A stretch of 64,000 bases of DNA from Adiantum capillus-veneris (lineage: Eukaryota; Streptophyta; Polypodiopsida; Polypodiales; Pteridaceae): positions 148,849,241-148,913,240 of the forward strand of contig CM043945.1 of NCBI GenBank assembly GCA_014529385.2. Reading direction: 5' to 3'. Under the pieces are notes generated by a model. It worked only from the letters and a program-made list of their open reading frames with translations, was not told the DNA's origin and ran no database searches. Shown piece after piece: positions 43,703 through 53,517 of this stretch (the stretch's first letter is position 1; every line of letters begins with the position of its first letter). Position numbers and translations under genes: made by a program.

Positions 43703-44642
43703 AACATGGGTTCAACCACAACAACAAAAGGTGACAGGGTGGATAGCATCAAATGAGTCAATCACTGCTCAAGGCTACTTCCAAGGAAACACTAATGTTT
43801 GGGCCAAAAAGCCTAAAGTAACAGCCTGGATGTACTCACCTCAAGAAAGAAGTTCTACAATGAGCGAGCCAAGCTATCAACGAAATAAAAACAACTCAAG
43901 CAAGAGAAAGAACAACAAAAAAGGGCAGAAGAAAAGACCTTCCAAGAAAGCAACACAACAAGTATGGATACCAAAGTCAAACTTCAACAAAGCTACCCAA
44001 GACAAACAAGTGAAGCAACAGATGATCCCAGTCAAGCTACTCGAAGCACAAGGATTTTATGGAGGTAACACTCAAATATGGTTACCAAAAATTGTAGCTC
44101 ACTCTGGAACAACCATGAAAAACCATGCAGCACAAGCTTCTACCCCAAAGCAAGCAATGACAACCAAAAACCAACAGAAGCCAATTACAACCAAGGCTAT
44201 TGCAATCTACAGATGGATACCTTGTCATCAATTACAAAAGCAAGGCTTTTACAATGAAAATCATCAGGTTTGGATACCAAAGCCTAGTGTCCATCAAATT
44301 ATAGAAGATGATAAAACGCCAAAGACAGTCACACAAGGACTAAAAACAAGATGGGTTCCAAAATTGCTAGTGGAAACTCAATCACAGAGAACCCACACAT
44401 ATCGACAATCACTTCTCATGGAAATTAATGAAAAGGCTACATCAAGCCCTATCAGAGCTGAAGGACTTGTTTTACAAAGAAGTATCAGCATACAACAAGC
44501 AAGTCAAGAGGAGCCAAAATATGCCAACCTACTCGACAAAATGGTGGCATCCAAAGACCAACACAATGATAGAGGCCTTAATCTCAAGAACTTATGGCAT
44601 TGGGTTTCAGGCCATGAACAGGTAAGTCCAAGTCGCCATTAA
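43563..44642 (+). CDS. Copy B WIPK-repeat protein (third protein)
   Basis: 360 codons in the +1 phase relative to the preceding frame, which it overlaps by 140 bases. The protein is basic and built of repeated blocks: WIASNESITAQGYFQGNTNV (about 43740), VWIPK (about 43960), IPVKLLEAQGFYGGNTQIWL followed by PK (about 44028), YRWIPCHQLQKQGFYNENHQ followed by VWIPK (about 44210), and TRWVPKLLVETQ (about 44350). The consensus is W-[IV]-P-K/x, six or seven residues, Q-G-[FY]-[FY]-x2-N-x-Q-[IV]-W-[ILV]-P-K. There is no signal peptide or membrane span, so it is not an env-like protein. Copy C has the same blocks, which shows selection on the protein and not a chance frame. Function is unknown; an RNA-binding or trans-recruitment role is possible. 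Confidence 0.75.
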   Translation: MQWKPKKKVYQPKFPSQKSIRKKPKNVKQVLVSKEHIQVKDPVWIHETWVQPQQQKVTGWIASNESITAQGYFQGNTNVWAKKPKVTAWMYSPQERSSTMSEPSYQRNKNNSSKRKNNKKGQKKRPSKKATQQVWIPKSNFNKATQDKQVKQQMIPVKLLEAQGFYGGNTQIWLPKIVAHSGTTMKNHAAQASTPKQAMTTKNQQKPITTKAIAIYRWIPCHQLQKQGFYNENHQVWIPKPSVHQIIEDDKTPKTVTQGLKTRWVPKLLVETQSQRTHTYRQSLLMEINEKATSSPIRAEGLVLQRSISIQQASQEEPKYANLLDKMVASKDQHNDRGLNLKNLWHWVSGHEQVSPSRH

Positions 44643-45871
44643 AAATACATGGCATAAAAGTCAAGAGTCGGGCAGTTGATCCACTAAATGAAAAAGGCAT
44701 TAGTCCCAAATCTTCAAGTAATATTCTTTGTGGTCTAAGAGTCTTAGCTATTCTACGTACTGCTCAAGGTGGAGGAGTTGAGCATATTTATATTGTGTCG
44801 CTCATGCTGGTATAGGTGAGCATAAGAGTCCACGTCTATGTATTTTAAGTTCGGTAAAGTGAAGAAGAGAGTTCAAAAGACACTCACGCACTATGCATAG
44901 TGAGGAATGAGTGGAGAAGCTTCTACATCGAAAACCCTTCTTGGAAACGTGCAAGCTATTGGGACGTCCTTTGATGTCACGTGTGCTACATTTGTTCCTT
45001 GAAGCACCCATCAACTCCATCTTTTACACTACATGCTTTTGTTTGAAAACTTCTCATAAGCATATAGAGTGTCCCATAATTGGCACTTACATTAGGCACT
45101 CTTCCTTTGTTTCTCCCAAGCACTCACCTTGCATGACAGGTACTTCTAGTCCAAATGCTCAACTCCAATAAGAGCGTATACCAAAGGCACTTTTTTCCCA
45201 CCGGGTTTTTTTTCCTTTGGTCATCCAGGTTTTAAGACCCTAATATAGACCTCATCATCAACTTCTTGTATATATTCCTTCTACATCAACAATAAGGAAA
45301 GGGCTACCCAAATCAATCAACAACAACTTGGAGCAAAAACAGTAGGTCTCCATATGCTTATCAAGAGCATCTTTTATCTTCAAGGGTGACAACAAATCTC
45401 CATCATCAATGGCAAGTCAAAGAATGGCCTACAACATCAAGCAATGAGAAATTTAGCAAGCGAGCTATCCACAACAATCAAAAATAGCTCACACAGTGCT
45501 TCAAAATTGGTGACCTATTGCAAACAACTCAAATTACAGTGGACCTTGAAAGAATATTCATCATAAAGTCCACGCCACAAGGAGGATCATTTCTACACGA
45601 TCAAACACTTCAAAATCCATCTTTATGGAGGCTAAGATTGACAACCAAGAGGTGAATGCACAACAAGAAGAAACGTTGTCTCGATAATCAAAGCTCAAAT
45701 CATGTATCAACAACATGACAGCTATGCATCACTCAAGGAAGGGGGGAGCTTCATCAATGACAACGGGCTTCCCAACATGAAGACCAACCTTGAAGACAAA
45801 GCTGAAGACAACCCTATGACAAGACTGCACAAGGTCGTGTCAAGGGACGACACGAGCTAGGAAGGGGGGAG
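44643..45871 (+). other. Copy B 3' untranslated region with two polypurine tracts
   Basis: No coding sequence is supported. CCCACCGGGTTTTTTTTCC occurs at about 45199. AAGGAAGGGGGGAG lies at 45735-45748 and a second purine tract, AGGAAGGGGGGAG, at 45859-45871 directly before the LTR. The latter is the terminal plus-strand primer site. Confidence 0.75.
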
Positions 45872-46812
45872 TGTTTGGAGGTGATAACAACATACAAGTG
45901 CCCACCTTGCCAAGGCGCTCGTTGGGTCAGCCGGCCAAAGTTTTGATGTGGTCACATTATTTTCCGATGTTTAATACATCAAACCTTGTAAAAGCCTAAT
46001 GTCAATCGTCTATGTCAAGTATAAGTCAAAGATGTAATTTTTCCAATGATGTATGTAAAGGTCCATGAGAAGTTGGCCGCTGGCCACTTTAGAAAGCCCT
46101 AGGTATATAATACACTAAGGTTAGTGGGAAAGAGAGATTATTTTTGGGAAGATAAGTGACTATTGTGTTACGCACAGAGAGCTACCTCTTTGCTCCAACT
46201 TGTGATCATCGCATCTGCGGCTACGGTATTCCAAATTTAGTTTTGTTTCTTGCATTGTGTTCCTCTTACTCTGCTCTTTCATTCAAGTGTAAGCATTCAA
46301 GATTCGGTGAAGGTTTCAAACGCATCCGTTTAGGCCTTAAATCGCTGTTTTGAGTGTTTATATGCGTATTTTATGTTGTTTTGACCCTAGGAGAGGCTTT
46401 AGGAACCCAAAAACGACCCTTTAGGATCATCCGTTTACTGTTTTTGTGTACTGTGGGACGAACGATTGCGATCGTTGTACCTCTCCAGAATGCTGTGAAG
46501 ACAGTGATAGGGTATGTTCCTGATAGTCCCCTGTAGCTTCCCTTCAAGTTTCGTGGGATTCCGATATGATTTGAATGGTAAACGGGCATGATGACTTTAG
46601 AGTTGTGTAGAAGGACATAGGCAGATTACTTGGATTTAGTGCAATCGATTTGCTTGTAGAGTTAGTAGTTGCATCTCTTCGACTTCACTTCATTAGGATT
46701 GACACCCTAGTGAGTTTCCATGCCTCATCCGAGTCGCTTCCTCTGTATCGATAATTTTATGTTGATGCTTGAGAGCTATGCTATGGACGTCTGTCGCGGC
46801 GACCCGCAAACA
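45872..46812 (+). mobile_element. 3' LTR of copy B
   Basis: This is 941 bp from TGTTTGGAGG to CCCGCAAACA. TATA-like GGTATATAATAC lies at about 46103. It differs from the 5' LTR by scattered substitutions, mostly between C and T or G and A, and by an extra segment of about 30 bp at about 46538-46568. Confidence 0.93.
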
Positions 46813-46817
46813 GCATT

Positions 46818-47925
46818 GTACATTGGTATTTTATCCCACAACTAGCCAAAAATGCATTAAATTCATGTGACATATACTCCCCCTCTTGATCTTAATGGAG
46901 GGTGCTCAAAGTACATTAAAAGATATTTTTAGCTAGAAATTTTTTGAAGTATATAAACACTTTAGACTTAGCTTTAAGCAGATACACCCATGCATGCCTG
47001 GAGTAATCATGAATGAAAGGCACAAAGTATAGTTCCTAAGTATGGAGTTTGCATAGGCCCACATGCATCACTATGCACAAGTTGCAATTTTCATGTAGCC
47101 ATTATTGAACCATCCTTTGGAAACTTTGAACGTTGCATCTTACCCAAAATACAACCTTCAAAACATGCTTCACACGTGCTTCAAGAGGCAGGAAAGAAGC
47201 AACCATATCAAATTTTTGCAAACGCAATAATTGGAAAAATTCAGATATCCAATATGTACATGCCAAAGTTTTTCATCTAAAATAGCCTTTGAATCCACAA
47301 CTGCATTTGCGAAACTATGTCCACACTTGTCATACAAAGTGATCTTATATAGCCCACGACATAAAATTCCAGAAGCAACAACTTCATCACTAAAACTTAG
47401 ATCATGAATTGTCCATCTATCATCCACAAATTTCACAATAAGACCAAGTCTAGCAAGTGCAAATATAGACAAAAGGTTCTTTCTTATCCCAGGTACATGA
47501 AATGCATCAATAAGAGTGAAAGAACTGCCATTTGCAGCAATCAACACAATATTTCCATCTCCCTTGATTGAATAAAAGGCATTGTTGGCACAAGTGATTG
47601 TATTCCCATGAGGGACAGCCTCGAGAGAGGTAAACAAATCACGATGAGAGGTAATGTGCTTTGTAGCACCACTGTCAAAGGAACACACATGTAAATCTAC
47701 AGCAATTGACATACATGCATCACGAACAAAAGGATCATAAGTGCACTCTGCACTAAATGTCCACTCTACATTTACATTAACATCACAATCTTCTTTCACA
47801 AAAGATTCTACAATAGCTGCACTTGTAGTGGAACTAGCCTCTTTCTTCTTCTTGGCCTCTTTTGCCTTCAATTCAGGACACAACTTAATCAAGTGATTAT
47901 TAGCCTTGCAATAATGGAAATGCAT
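46818..47925 (-). pseudogene. Copia-2 Gag knuckle, protease and integrase N-terminal part
   Basis: The minus strand reads FHYCKANNHLIKLC (zinc knuckle), VCSFDSGATKHITSHRDLFT (protease active site D-S-G), ITLYDKCGHSFANAVVDSKA and LWHVHIGYLNFSNY (pre-integrase zinc domain; first His retained). 46818-47170 carries frame-shifted integrase sequence with SDVCGPMQT-type and RSRGGVYVT-type remnants. It is collinear with 62028-63130 of the other copia element. Confidence 0.85.
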
Positions 47926-48985
47926 ATCTTTTTTGCCCTTTTCACCAAAATTTTCAGATGAAGTGTGGCTAGCAAAATCATTAGAGGAACATGTGATTTG
48001 CCACTCATGGAAGAACCATCAGAAGTGGTACATTGTTGTTATCACCTTTTCTTTGATTTGCAACAAAAGCCTATTCAATTGCTTGTTGTTTAGCAATGTT
48101 CTTTCTTGAGAGTGAGTCTTGCAACATCAATGTGCATAATGCATTAAACATGACAACATCAAGATTTACTTTGGTCATAAGTCTCCAAGTACTAGCAAAA
48201 GTCTGGTAAGAATCTTGCAAAGCATCAAGAATAGTCGGCACAAATGAACTATCAAACATGAATTCACCTACAAAAATGAGTTGCTCATTAGTATCCTTGA
48301 TACCATTAAGAAAAGTGTCCATGTCATCTTCCTCATGCATAATCTTTGATTCCATCTCTTTACGCAACAATGCAATTTTACCCTCATTGGGACTTGCATA
48401 AAGACGAGCCCAAATATCCCAAGCCTATTTAGCTAATTTAGCTGAGTGAATTTGAATGTGTCTAGAAATCAATCTGGTCTAGGTAGGCTTGATGCCGATG
48501 GAAAAAGGAGGAAGGAAAATGGATCCATGAAGGGATCAAGATAAGGGAGGATGATGTGATTTAATTCAGGTTCTCTTCTAATTGTTTAGTAAAAAGGAAC
48601 CTTGGAAAGGCTAGGAAACTAAATGGGCTATTTTGCAATTGTCCTCATTAGCCAGACCTTTGCTTTGCTTCTCAACTAATAGTGCTCTTCACATATCATA
48701 CATTTAATGCATGAGCCTATGCATCTCTAACATCCCAAGGAGACTGCTCAATCGTAGGCAAAATAGCTTTAGCGACATCAATCCTACCACCAAAACCTAC
48801 AACATTCTCAACAGAGCTTGTATCCATAGAATCAGGATGTATATCAATGTCTTGCATTAAATTCCAAACGCTCTTTGACACAAGATCATGCTACATCATG
48901 TGAGCCCACATTCAGTAATTTTCCTTGCTCAATTTATCCTCAGCAAAACAAACATCTTAAACACATATGTGTTGTTGTCAGCCAT
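47926..48985 (-). pseudogene. Copia-2 Gag (broken, with an insertion)
   Basis: The start ATGGCTGACAACAACAC lies at 48985, matching the start at 64000 of the other copia element. A clear open piece is 48370-48071 (MLRKEMESKIMHEEDDMDTF ... TFASTWRLMTKVNLDVVMFN). Compared with the other element, about 240 bases at roughly 48463-48705 are extra and unrelated. Stops are frequent. Confidence 0.85.
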
Positions 48986-49295
48986 AGAAAGTACCTACAC
49001 CTTATGTGAAAACTTCCCAAAGAGGAAAAACCAAGCAATACAAACCTGATATGCAAAAACTAAAACTAAAAAAAAAAATTCACAAAAGGATGAAATTGCA
49101 TGTGCACTACTACTTGTAATGGATACAGAGGCCAAAATGAGCCCAAATGAAAATTCTGAGCAGACCCATCTCTTTGATCTACCCAAAGTATCTTGTCAAC
49201 GTGTTGATGCTTTCCAAAGCTCACCTAAATTGGAGAAAGTGAGTAGGCATGTGCTGGTGATGCTTGCAACTATGCCCAAAGGATGCAACTTTCTA

Positions 49296-49303
49296 TGATA
49301 CCA
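49296..49303 (-). promoter_or_regulatory. Primer-binding site of copia-2 (initiator tRNA-Met type)
   Basis: The minus strand reads TGGTATCA, then ATAGAAAG, two bases inside the LTR. TGGTATCA is the core of the plant copia site complementary to initiator tRNA-Met; the following bases have decayed from the usual GAGC. Confidence 0.75.
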
Positions 49304-49305
49304 AT

Positions 49306-49379
49306 TGTTGGAAATACGGTTGCAGGGAGGTGGCCGGAAGTGTGTTCACACACATTACTACCACATGTATATGGTAATA
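49306..49379 (-). mobile_element. 5' LTR of copia-2, internally deleted
   Basis: Only 74 bases remain, against 228 in the 3' LTR. Both ends are kept (TGTTGGAAATACGG and ACATGTATATGGTAATA), and the target duplication CTATA follows at once, so the loss is an internal deletion. Confidence 0.85.
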
Positions 49380-49384
49380 CTATA

Positions 49385-49612
49385 AGCGTCTAATTCATAA
49401 ATTTTGATTTAGTTTGGGGTGATAGCATGAAAAGGTGGTCAATTTTTTAGAACATATCTAAGTGGTTTTGAGGTGCTTGTAAGTCTTCATTTGTTCCGTT
49501 GTCTATATTTATTGGAGATGTGCAAAATCTCAAAGAAATGCAAAAGGGTACGTCAAGAAGGTAGCATGTTTTGAACCTCTCCCATCCATAATGCAATAGA
49601 TTCTCACTCATG
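49385..49612 (+). other. Host or gene G flank between two insertions
   Basis: This short stretch is the right flank of copia-2 and the left flank of the element at 49618. With that element and one AACTG removed, it joins 58370. A plus-strand frame (VKKVACFEPLPSIM, then one TAG, then ILTHELAPYITACK) continues across the joint without a shift, which suggests it belongs to the same damaged gene as 58370-59508. Confidence 0.5.
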
Positions 49613-49617
49613 AACTG

Positions 49618-50204
49618 TGTGTGCTCCTTGCCGCACTGTCGAAGCAAGGGACTTGCCTAACACTGTGTGCAAGCCACAGACGGCTCCAAGCATACAACTA
49701 GCTTAACTAGTAAGCTCAAAAGAGGGCAATAGTGTGTCACTCACTGCTCTATGCTCCTGCCGTGGAGGATTCCTCGCCGCGAAGAAGAAGGAGACGCCGC
49801 TACGTCGCGCTAAAGTGCTTCACCGCCGTCGTGCCGTCGCAATGCTCGATCACACCCACACACTCTCTCTCTCAAGTACACACACACACACACACACTAG
49901 TACACAAGGAGATGGAGCAAAAGCACTCTTCTTGCATTGCACAAATGAGAGAATGCGAGAATTTTAGTTTTAGTTGACTTTTATATGAGCTCGCCCCATT
50001 CACACTTGGGCGCCCATGCTTAGCCAACTAATCCCTTGAATGTTCCAGTTAGAGTGCGCCTCTCATCGGCGATCACTCTTACCCTTTTCCTATTGGACCG
50101 ACAAGCCCAGTACCTCACTCTACCAAATAAATAATACAATGTCCGCCGTAGGTTACAACGTCCATCGTAGGTGATAGGGTGTCCGTGAGCCGTGACGGTT
50201 AACA
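49618..50204 (-). mobile_element. 3' LTR of copy C
   Basis: 587 bp from TGTGTGCTCC to GGTTAACA on the plus strand. A TATA-like CATATAAAAG (minus) lies at about 49978-49991. The CT and CA tracts are short here (about 49862-49897). Confidence 0.94.
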
Positions 50205-51850
50205 TGCCCCCCTTCCTGATGTAGATTCCGTCCTCGGAAGCTATTGAGTTGAAGCTTGTTCGTCGAAGTGGAAGAGCATTTGAGATGAATGTCCTTAGCC
50301 TTCTTCAGTCACTGCAAAATCAAACACCATTGGCATAGTAAATGCATTCTCATAAGCGATTAAAAAGCATATGCAGTTTTAGGCAGACAAATTGATTGGT
50401 AACAAAAATTTAAACCATTTTTCAGCAATAAACATTAAATTGCAATATAATCAAATGCATAAACAGATGTAAAGGTAAAAAATTAAACAAGTCTGGGGTC
50501 GCTAATTTAACGGTCGAAAGGCACTAAAGATCGACTATTAATACCATGGGTAAGCTTCTTAATTTTCTCTGGTCAATTAAGTTGTTTAATCGCGAGAGCC
50601 AAGTATTTCATGTTCGAGGGTTGACTAGAGGCTATACCTAGAAGACCTTGTAGTTAAGCTACGATAAAAGGAATTTCTCATGAAAGCATCGCCTGACTAA
50701 TTACCTTTGCTTTGACCCCCCAAAGTCTTTTCACAGTGATTCAATTTTGATGTGTGTGCTTATTTTGTATGCCTTGGGTTTTTTGCTTTTCAAGGAAAAG
50801 CGCCCACACTGGGAACCTCTAGGGCTCTAGTACCATAGGCGATACATGTGAGTGGAGTACCAATTTAAGCAGGGATTTCTCTTCCAGCTTAAAATTTTGC
50901 ATTGTGGCACTTTGAATTTTTTTGTTTTGTTTGTTTTCATCATTTTAATTTTTTAGCTTTGGGGGGTCATATAACTCTGATACACCTCCCCGGGCTCATC
51001 ACACTAGTAAACTCCCTTTATAATACTTAAGCTAAAGGTCAATAGGGTCAAGCCCACTAGAAAGCCTTAGTACATTTCACACAATGCTGCCTAAATCTGA
51101 TTAAGAACCTAAGTAACCATTGCTTATTAGGAAGGCATTCCCCATGGTATTAAGAGAAGATTTCTAACACCTAGCTTGGCCAAACTAGCTTAGTCGGACT
51201 GCTTGATTTTTAAACCTAGACAAGTGATTATGACAAAAAATTACATTGAATTAAATGTTTGATACTAAGCAAATGCGGTGAATATTAGGCTACCAATCAC
51301 AATTAAAGCAGACAAACATGGATGCAAAATAGATAGGGGCAATGCTAATAGACAAAAAACACCTGTTTGTGTTGATGGTCGCACTTGATCTGAAGTGTGA
51401 ACGAGAGAAAGATTCCATGAAGGTCCAAATCCTATCAATAGCAACACGCTCCTGTACACAGTAGGAAACACAAAGAATACCTCTAGGAGGCACATCAGTG
51501 TGAAAAAGGAACTTTGCTAATCACTCAACTCTAAAACAGAAACACTCCTATCGTACTAATCCTACCTACCCTCCATCACTCTAGTGATGAGGATCAAAGG
51601 TGTTTTATGGCATAGGTTTCTGTTTCACTGTACCGGATGCGAATGTGTAGGTCTGAGTCAATGTTTTGACTTTTATTGTGCATACTTGTTTGCTAATTGC
51701 TCTTTCTCTTTATTTTTTATTTTTTATTTTGTGAGTATAAGGCTATATATATACATTCCCTAAGATTGGGAGATTGAGAGGTCAGGGAAACAAGGTTGAA
51801 AGGGGAGTGAGTGAATGATGTCTGTCAGCATCTCCCCCCTTCCTTGGGTA
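50205..51850 (-). other. Copy C 3' untranslated region with terminal and internal polypurine tracts
   Basis: The minus strand reads AGGAAGGGGGGCA directly before the LTR (50205-50217). A second tract, CCAAGGAAGGGGGGAGA, lies at 51831-51847, just after the stop of the third protein. Between them I see no gene. Confidence 0.8.
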
Positions 51851-51852
51851 GA

Positions 51853-52569
51853 TCATACCGTTTGAAATGAGCTAATCACCCTTTGAAACCAATCGTTCCA
51901 ATTGGTAATAGGTGAGGATTTTTGCCAGTAGTTTTCTATTACCTTAGGTGCCTCGAGTTGCAAGGGTGGTAAGGTACTCTCCCAGGATCGAACTTGAAGT
52001 GGTTCATCAGGTGATTCTTGAACACTGGGAGGTGTGGATTCTTCTGTAGCTTCATGGAGGTCCACTATTGTAGGTGGAGGTTGTGGAGAAGCTTTTACTT
52101 CTATGGATGCATTACTTGAGGAGCTAGAAGCTTCATGGGACTCCCCTCTTCTTGAGCTAGGTGAAACAAATCGTTCTTTCTTCGGTACCCAAACTAGCTC
52201 TGGAGCGGGTGTGTAGCATTCCGTGATTTTTTCCTTTCCGCGATTGTTGATTTGTTTTGGAGCTACGGGATTGAGTTCACATGGGTCAGGTGATAGGTAA
52301 GAACACAATTTACGTTTTGGCACCCAGATTTGATCATTTCCTTGATAGTATCCTTGGGCTTCCAATAGTCGTTTAGGTATCCATCGCAACATTTTCTTAC
52401 TTTTCTTGGAGCGAGTGGGACGTTTCTTACCAGGATTTTGTTTTTTAGCACTAGCTATGGTCTCTAAAGAAGATTTAGGGACCCACTTGTATGTTCTTTT
52501 TGTTACATTAGGATGAGTCTTGACAGAAGCTATATGCATGGCTTGTAGCATATTTAAGGGTACGGGCAT
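51853..52569 (-). CDS. Copy C WIPK-repeat protein (third protein)
   Basis: 239 codons. Near the N-terminus are three tryptophan blocks: TYKWVPKSSLETI (residues about 26-38), LRWIPKRLLEAQGYYQGNDQ followed by IWVPKRKL (about 61-89) and ELVWVPKKERF (about 123-133). These match the blocks of the copy B protein at 43563-44642. Basic KKRPTRSKKSKK lies between the first two. The C-terminal half is Ser/Pro/Glu-rich (SSSSSNASIEVKASPQPPP) and ends NWNDWFQRVISSFQTV. There is no signal peptide, membrane span or known enzyme motif. The phase is that of the protease frame, with about 80 open codons and a TAG (about 52590) in between, so it may be made by readthrough. Confidence 0.75.
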   Translation of the reverse strand: MPVPLNMLQAMHIASVKTHPNVTKRTYKWVPKSSLETIASAKKQNPGKKRPTRSKKSKKMLRWIPKRLLEAQGYYQGNDQIWVPKRKLCSYLSPDPCELNPVAPKQINNRGKEKITECYTPAPELVWVPKKERFVSPSSRRGESHEASSSSSNASIEVKASPQPPPTIVDLHEATEESTPPSVQESPDEPLQVRSWESTLPPLQLEAPKVIENYWQKSSPITNWNDWFQRVISSFQTV

Positions 52570-52809
52570 TTCATCCCCCTCAGGTGTTACCTAGGTCATC
52601 CCCCTGTTTCCCCAAGTGTCTATGGTTGCTGCTAGGTAGACCCAATCCACATTGTCCGACTCAGTCATCCCAAGTAGTACATCCATATAAGGAGAATCTT
52701 CCCCAACATCAGTGTCCGCTTTACACGTGTAACGATACTGCAATGGGGCCGAGTGAACTGTGGTGTCAGATCTATGATCAATTATAAACCTGTTTCCTAG
52801 GGGATGTGC

Positions 52810-53517
52810 TCAACCAGTTACAAGATCCACTCGAATGACAGAATCTTGGAACTGCAAGTAGACATGGTTTTTAGACCAGTCATGCACCATTTTTTCTTCC
52901 CTCATGAAAGGACGTCCTAAGATCATCTCCGATGCCATAGTGTGCTTAGAGAAATCCATAACAATGAAGGTAACTCTTATTTTATGTCCAAAGACCTTGA
53001 TCTTGAGATCTTCTAGCATCCCAATAGGTTTAACAATAGACCCATTGTCCATCTTCACTACTATGGTTGTGGTCGCAAGGTGAGGTCTTCCCATAGTTTC
53101 CCAACAATTTTTAGTCACAATGCTAACCCCAGTGCCACCATCAAGGATTCCCTTCACAGTTAATCCCTTAGTAGTGATTGGTATAGTCGCATTAGATTCA
53201 TCACCCTCAAAGTATTGTCCCAACTTGTTAACAGGTATTTCTATAACAAGGTTCTCATCTAGGTTGGGTTGTGGATCTATGTGTTCCTCCTCTATTGGCA
53301 TCTCCCCAACTCCATCCATCTGTGCAAATTGTGGTAGCCCAAACTTTAGTTCTCCATTGAGGAAGGCTCGAAGAGCTGAGACTAGCTCGGGGTCTTTATA
53401 TAGTTTGGACATGATGGTGGTTCTAACTTCTGAAGACATGAAATCCATCAATTTGCCAGTGTTTAATGGCACCTTTTGGCCTTGAGTCCCTTGACGTGGG
53501 GAAGATGGGATCTCCAT
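52810..53517 (-). CDS. Copy C aspartic protease
   Basis: 236 codons starting ATGGAG directly after the Gag TAA stop, in the same phase. A lead of about 110 residues includes LGQYFEGDESNATIPITTKG, then the active site GILDGGTGVSIVTKNCWETM (D-G-G in place of the usual D-S/T-G, as in some plant gypsy proteases) and EMILGRPFMREEKMVHDW near the C-terminus. It is homologous to copy B 41978-42781 along its length. A TGA at 52810-52812 ends it; the same phase stays open for about 70 codons more. Confidence 0.88.
   Translation of the reverse strand: MEIPSSPRQGTQGQKVPLNTGKLMDFMSSEVRTTIMSKLYKDPELVSALRAFLNGELKFGLPQFAQMDGVGEMPIEEEHIDPQPNLDENLVIEIPVNKLGQYFEGDESNATIPITTKGLTVKGILDGGTGVSIVTKNCWETMGRPHLATTTIVVKMDNGSIVKPIGMLEDLKIKVFGHKIRVTFIVMDFSKHTMASEMILGRPFMREEKMVHDWSKNHVYLQFQDSVIRVDLVTG

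Larger units (their letters stand above)
35577..46812 (+). mobile_element. Full-length non-autonomous LTR element with Gag, protease and WIPK-repeat protein (copy B)
   Basis: The LTRs are 35577-36486 and 45872-46812. The target duplication GCATT lies at 35572-35576 and 46813-46817. The primer-binding site is at 36488 and the polypurine tract at 45859-45871. The interior codes for Gag, protease, a protease-like remnant and the WIPK-repeat protein. I find no RT, RNase H or integrase in any frame. Gag knuckles, protease and third protein match the element at 49618-58364 in order and in motifs, although LTRs and most DNA differ, so the two are separate lineages of one family. Confidence 0.93.
24749..49384 (-). 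mobile_element. Copia element (copia-2) carrying two nested retrotransposons
   Basis: The outer borders are exact: CTATA at 24749-24753 and again at 49380-49384. The 3' LTR lies at 24754-24981 and the shortened 5' LTR at 49306-49379, with minus orientation. Taking out the gypsy element (26906-35284) and the non-autonomous element (35577-46812), each with one copy of its target duplication, leaves about 5.0 kb. That remainder is collinear with the copia element at 59509-64000. Gag, protease, integrase, RT and RNase H pieces are all present but broken. Confidence 0.93.

Noticed and set aside
43563-44642. Third protein of the WIPK family as an envelope-like gene
   Set aside because: It occupies the env position after the protease, but there is no signal peptide, membrane span or Cys pattern, and the same repeat protein lies in both copies.
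49732-50205. Small frames (81, 77 and 61 codons) with SPRRRRRRRYVALKCF-like sequence
   Set aside because: They lie inside the copy C LTR and recur in each LTR copy only because the DNA is repeated; microsatellite and R-rich translation only.
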